Assembly (NCBI RefSeq): GCF_016623495.1
Contig: NZ_JAEHHL010000006.1
Span: 124,001 to 188,000, forward strand
Direction: 5' to 3'
Length of the DNA stretch: 64,000 nucleotides
DNA from: Thermohalobaculum xanthum
Lineage (GTDB): Bacteria > Pseudomonadota > Alphaproteobacteria > Rhodobacterales > Rhodobacteraceae
The notes under the pieces are model-generated. The model saw only the letters and a program-made list of their open reading frames with translations, did not search any database and was not told the DNA's origin. The first letter of the stretch is position 1. Every line of letters begins with the position of its first letter. Positions 61,385 to 64,000 of the stretch are shown here, piece after piece. A program made the translations under genes and the position numbers.

Positions 61385-62478
61385 CGGGCGCTCTCGGCCA
61401 CGAAGGCGCGCATCGCCCCGGCGACCGCGCGGCAGGCCGCCTCGTCGCCGACCGAGATGCGCAGGTGGTGGGGCAGGCCGTAGCCCTCCATCCGGCGAAC
61501 GACGATGCCGCGCAGCTGAAGGTACTCGTCCGCCGCCGGCGCACTCGGCCCGATCTCGACCAGCAGGAAGTTTGCCGACGATGGCACGGCCTTCAGACCT
61601 GCCGCCGCGAGCTCCTTCGCCAGCCAGTCGCGCCAGACCTCGTTCTGGATGGCGCAGTGATCGACATACTCGCGATCGCGGATCGCGGCCTCGCCCGCAG
61701 CGAGTGCGGGTGCGGACACGTTGAACGGGCCGCGCACCCGGTTCAGAACGTCGACCACGTGTTCCGGGGCATAGGCCCAGCCCAGCCGGAGCGCCGCAAG
61801 GCCGTGGATCTTCGAGAAGGTGCGGGTCATCACGACGTTATCGCGCGCGCGCACCAGGCCGACGCCGCCGTCGTATCCCTGGTCACGGACATATTCGGCA
61901 TAGGCCGCGTCCAGAACCAGCAGCGCCGCGGGCGGGAGCGCCTCGGCAAGCCGCGCGAGCGCGCCCGCATCCACCATCGTGCCGGTGGGATTGTTAGGGT
62001 TGGCAAGGAACACGAGGCGCGTCCGCGGCGTGAGCTCGCGGATCAGCGCGTCGACATCCGTCGTCAGCTCCGCCTCGGGCGCGACCACGGGTGTCGCCCC
62101 CGCGGCCAGCGCCGAAAGGCGGTACATCAGGAAGCCATGCTGCGAATAGAGGACCTCGTCGCCGGGGCCCGAATAAGCCTTGCATAGGAGCGCGATGAGC
62201 TCGTCCGAGCCTGCGCCACACACGATCCGGCCGGCCTCGAGGCCGTGCGTCTCGGCGATTGCGGCGCGCAGCGCCACAGCGCTTCCGTCGGGATAGAGCG
62301 CCAGCCCGTCCGCCGATGCGGCGTAGGCCGCGCGAGCGGCCGGGCTCGGGCCCAAGGGGTTCTCGTTCGAGCTGAGCTTGATCGTGCGGTTCGCCCCGGC
62401 CGCATGGCTCTTGCCGCCGACATAGGGGGCAATCTCCATGACGCCCGGACGGGGGCGAATGGTCGGATGTGCGCTCAT
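61381..62478 (-). CDS. hisC: Histidinol-phosphate (aromatic) aminotransferase
   Basis: 365 residues. The substrate loop SSNENPLGPSP is at 36-46, ANPNNPTGT at about 159-167, and the PLP lysine is Lys223 in TFSKIHGLAALRLGW. It transaminates imidazole-acetol phosphate in histidine synthesis and probably aromatic keto acids, given its partner tyrA. The frame is open to 62904, but the ATG at 62478 starts the known N-terminus. An 8-bp inverted repeat lies 52 bases upstream. Confidence 0.94.
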   Translation of the reverse strand: MSAHPTIRPRPGVMEIAPYVGGKSHAAGANRTIKLSSNENPLGPSPAARAAYAASADGLALYPDGSAVALRAAIAETHGLEAGRIVCGAGSDELIALLCKAYSGPGDEVLYSQHGFLMYRLSALAAGATPVVAPEAELTTDVDALIRELTPRTRLVFLANPNNPTGTMVDAGALARLAEALPPAALLVLDAAYAEYVRDQGYDGGVGLVRARDNVVMTRTFSKIHGLAALRLGWAYAPEHVVDVLNRVRGPFNVSAPALAAGEAAIRDREYVDHCAIQNEVWRDWLAKELAAAGLKAVPSSANFLLVEIGPSAPAADEYLQLRGIVVRRMEGYGLPHHLRISVGDEAACRAVAGAMRAFVAESAR

Positions 62479-62973
62479 TTGGTCCTGCCCGTTGGTCTCG
62501 CGCGAGAAAGCCTCACTGCTCGCATACAGTCTCAAGCGCGGCTTGAGAAGGGGGCTGACGCCCAGCCGGGAATCGGGGCGGTCCCGCCATCTGGCTCGCT
62601 TCGCTGCGCGCCGACACGCCCACGAGGCGGCGGCCCGACGAAGCCAGGCCCCGACCGGCTCAAATGTGAATCTTGAAAGATGTTTTTCATCAATTGTTAA
62701 CACGGATTTCTTGACACAGATTCGAGACTTTGGCGAAAATGCGCCATAGCTGATCCAAAAATGAACATGGTCTGCGTTCAGCTTGAAGCCACGAACAGTC
62801 GCGGGGTGGCGACTCGCCGACGCGTCCGATGGGAGATCGCTCCAGTTCCCGAAGGGCACGCAACGGCAGGGTGACGGCGGGAGAAGCGAGGCTTCCGCCG
62901 TCATTCAGGAGGGGAGGGCCGGCGGCCCGTTCACCCGGCGGCGCGTCCGAACCAGAAGGGGTAGGGTACGCCG
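62479..62973. other. Intergenic region between hisC and the right-hand AAA+ gene
   Basis: 495 bases without a convincing gene. It has an inverted repeat TCTCAAGC-GCG-GCTTGAGA at 62530-62548 in the hisC leader, and an AT-rich segment at 62660-62770 that should hold the divergent promoters. The remainder (62780-62970) is GC-rich leader of the AAA+ gene with no recognised element. Confidence 0.45.
62711..62740 (+). promoter_or_regulatory. Putative promoter of the right-hand AAA+ gene
   Basis: TTGACA (62711-62716), an 18-base spacer and GAAAAT (62735-62740). The -35 is perfect; the -10 is weak. The start point would be about 225 bases before the ATG. Confidence 0.35.
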
Positions 62974-64000
62974 ATGAATCTTGCGTTGAACTTTGAGCAT
63001 GGCGCCGCAGTCAAAGTAATTCCCGCGCCGCGTGCCCCGCAGACACTCGCCGACACCGGTCTTGCCGAGGGCTTCCTTGTCGAACTGATGATGAAGACGA
63101 TCTATCGCCGCGGCCTCGAGCGTGCGAGCGAGATCGCCCGGGCGATGTGCCTGCCCGTGAATGTCGTTGGCGAACTGATCGAGACGGCCAAGGAGAACAA
63201 GCTGATCGACACGCTCGGCCAGCTCGGCGCCTCGGTCACGGCCGAGATGCGCTACGCGATGACCGTCAAGGGCCGCGAATGGGCGCTCGACGCGCTCACC
63301 CAGAGCGAGTGGGTCGGACCCGCCCCCGTTCCGGTCGAGCAGTACAACGCGCAGATCCGGGCACAGTCGATCCGCAACGAGCGGCTGTCCGAAGCGATGC
63401 TGCGCCAGGTGTTCGCGCATCTTACCCTGACCGACGCGATGATGGAGGAGGTCGGCCCGGCGGTTAACTCGTTCTCGGCCGTCCTGCTCTATGGCCCGCC
63501 GGGCAACGGTAAATCCTCGATTGCGCTTGCCGTTTGCGAGGCCTATCGCGACCACATCTACGTGCCGCACGCGATCCTGGTAGAGAAGCAGGTGATCACC
63601 GTCTATGATCCGACCGTGCACACGCCCACCGGCGCCGAGGCCGAGGCGACGGGCGGGGACGGGCTGCGCCGTCACATCGGCTTCGACCCGCGCTACATTC
63701 CCTGCAAGCGTCCGTCGATCACGGCGGGCGGCGAGCTCACGGTCGACATGCTCGACCTGAGCTACAACCCGGTGAGCCGCGTCTACGAGGCGCCCATGCA
63801 GCTCAAGGCTGCCGGCGGCGTGTTCGTCGTGGACGATTTCGGACGCCAGCGCGAGAGCCCGCAGGCGCTCATGAACCGGCTGATCGTTCCGCTCGAAGCA
63901 CGCCTCGACTACCTCGCGCTCCAGACGGGGCGGAAGTTCGAGGTTCCCTTCGACAGCCTCGTCGTGTTCTCGACCAACCTTACCCCGAAGACCCTTGTCG
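62974..64000 (+). CDS. AAA+ ATPase, paralogue of the gene at 1510-2862 (runs off right edge)
   Basis: 342 codons are inside the window. The protein parallels the left-hand ATPase throughout: the winged-helix-like part (FLVELMMKTIYRRGLERASE, GQLGASVTAEMRYAM), Walker A GPPGNGKSS near 177-185, Walker B FVVDDFGRQR, then DYLALQTGRKFEVPFDSLV. The N-terminus is shorter, lacking the Pro/Ala leader. Clean coding through the edge and the strong paralogy make it certain as a gene. Its target is unknown. The next genes outside the window would tell whether it belongs to a pilus (tad) or other secretion locus. Confidence 0.85.
   Translation, partial: MNLALNFEHGAAVKVIPAPRAPQTLADTGLAEGFLVELMMKTIYRRGLERASEIARAMCLPVNVVGELIETAKENKLIDTLGQLGASVTAEMRYAMTVKGREWALDALTQSEWVGPAPVPVEQYNAQIRAQSIRNERLSEAMLRQVFAHLTLTDAMMEEVGPAVNSFSAVLLYGPPGNGKSSIALAVCEAYRDHIYVPHAILVEKQVITVYDPTVHTPTGAEAEATGGDGLRRHIGFDPRYIPCKRPSITAGGELTVDMLDLSYNPVSRVYEAPMQLKAAGGVFVVDDFGRQRESPQALMNRLIVPLEARLDYLALQTGRKFEVPFDSLVVFSTNLTPKTLV

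Noticed and set aside
1-64000. tRNA, rRNA, CRISPR, insertion sequence or prophage
   Set aside because: No tRNA-like cloverleaf, no repeat-spacer array, no transposase, integrase or phage structural protein was noticed.

Overview
The window reads as a stretch of chromosome from a high-GC alphaproteobacterium, most likely of the Rhodobacterales (Roseobacter/Paracoccus type). The basis is the very strong G/C bias at third codon positions, and housekeeping neighbours that I associate with that order: hisC-tyrA-extensin, DUF2125, ChaC, NfeD/SPFH, class II NrdJ, TadA/RluB and YjbF/YjbH. I see no rRNA, tRNA, CRISPR array, insertion sequence, integrase or phage gene.

Layout. (1) 1-2862: the start of a GT87-like membrane protein, a dolichol-phosphate-mannose-type glycosyltransferase, and an AAA+ ATPase. 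A close paralogue of that ATPase enters at the right edge (62974 onward). (2) 2980-22763: a catabolic block. A MarR regulator and nicotinamidase diverge from an operon of a molybdenum hydroxylase (FAD subunit plus a fused 2Fe-2S/Mo subunit), a 6-hydroxynicotinate reductase-like protein, a UPF0280 (ApbE-like) protein and a DUF1185 protein. Converging on it is hyuA-hyuB-small ORF-cupin. Next come a ferredoxin-NADP reductase, a polytopic membrane protein and a five-gene branched-chain-amino-acid-type ABC importer. Three copies of one 18-bp palindrome (TTGTTTG-N4-CAAACAA) lie in front of these units, and the first sits directly against a strong promoter. I read this as one regulon for a pyridine carboxylate or related N-heterocycle: hydroxylation, ring reduction, then ATP-driven ring opening.

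(3) 22876-42032: a SulP transporter, then reductive pyrimidine catabolism. The genes are upp, preT-preA (dihydropyrimidine dehydrogenase), rutR with a RutR-type operator, N-carbamoyl-beta-alanine amidohydrolase, dihydropyrimidinase, a cupin, and a nitrate/taurine/NMT1-type ABC importer with an unknown exported protein embedded in its operon. A ferric-reductase-like flavocytochrome with a 38-residue membrane partner, a BCCT transporter with UspA, and a DMT exporter lie between preTA and rutR.

(4) 42119-62478: mostly core genes (ubiH-type hydroxylase, tadA, rluB, YjbE/F/H exopolysaccharide proteins, nrdJ, an MscS-type channel, SPFH/NfeD, a LysM-solute-binding fusion, chaC, DUF2125, extensin, tyrA, hisC). 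They are interrupted near 42119-42660 by a small AT-rich patch carrying an unknown membrane-anchored protein and supplying the last codons of ubiH.

Functional names come from motifs and family recognition by eye; no database search was run.
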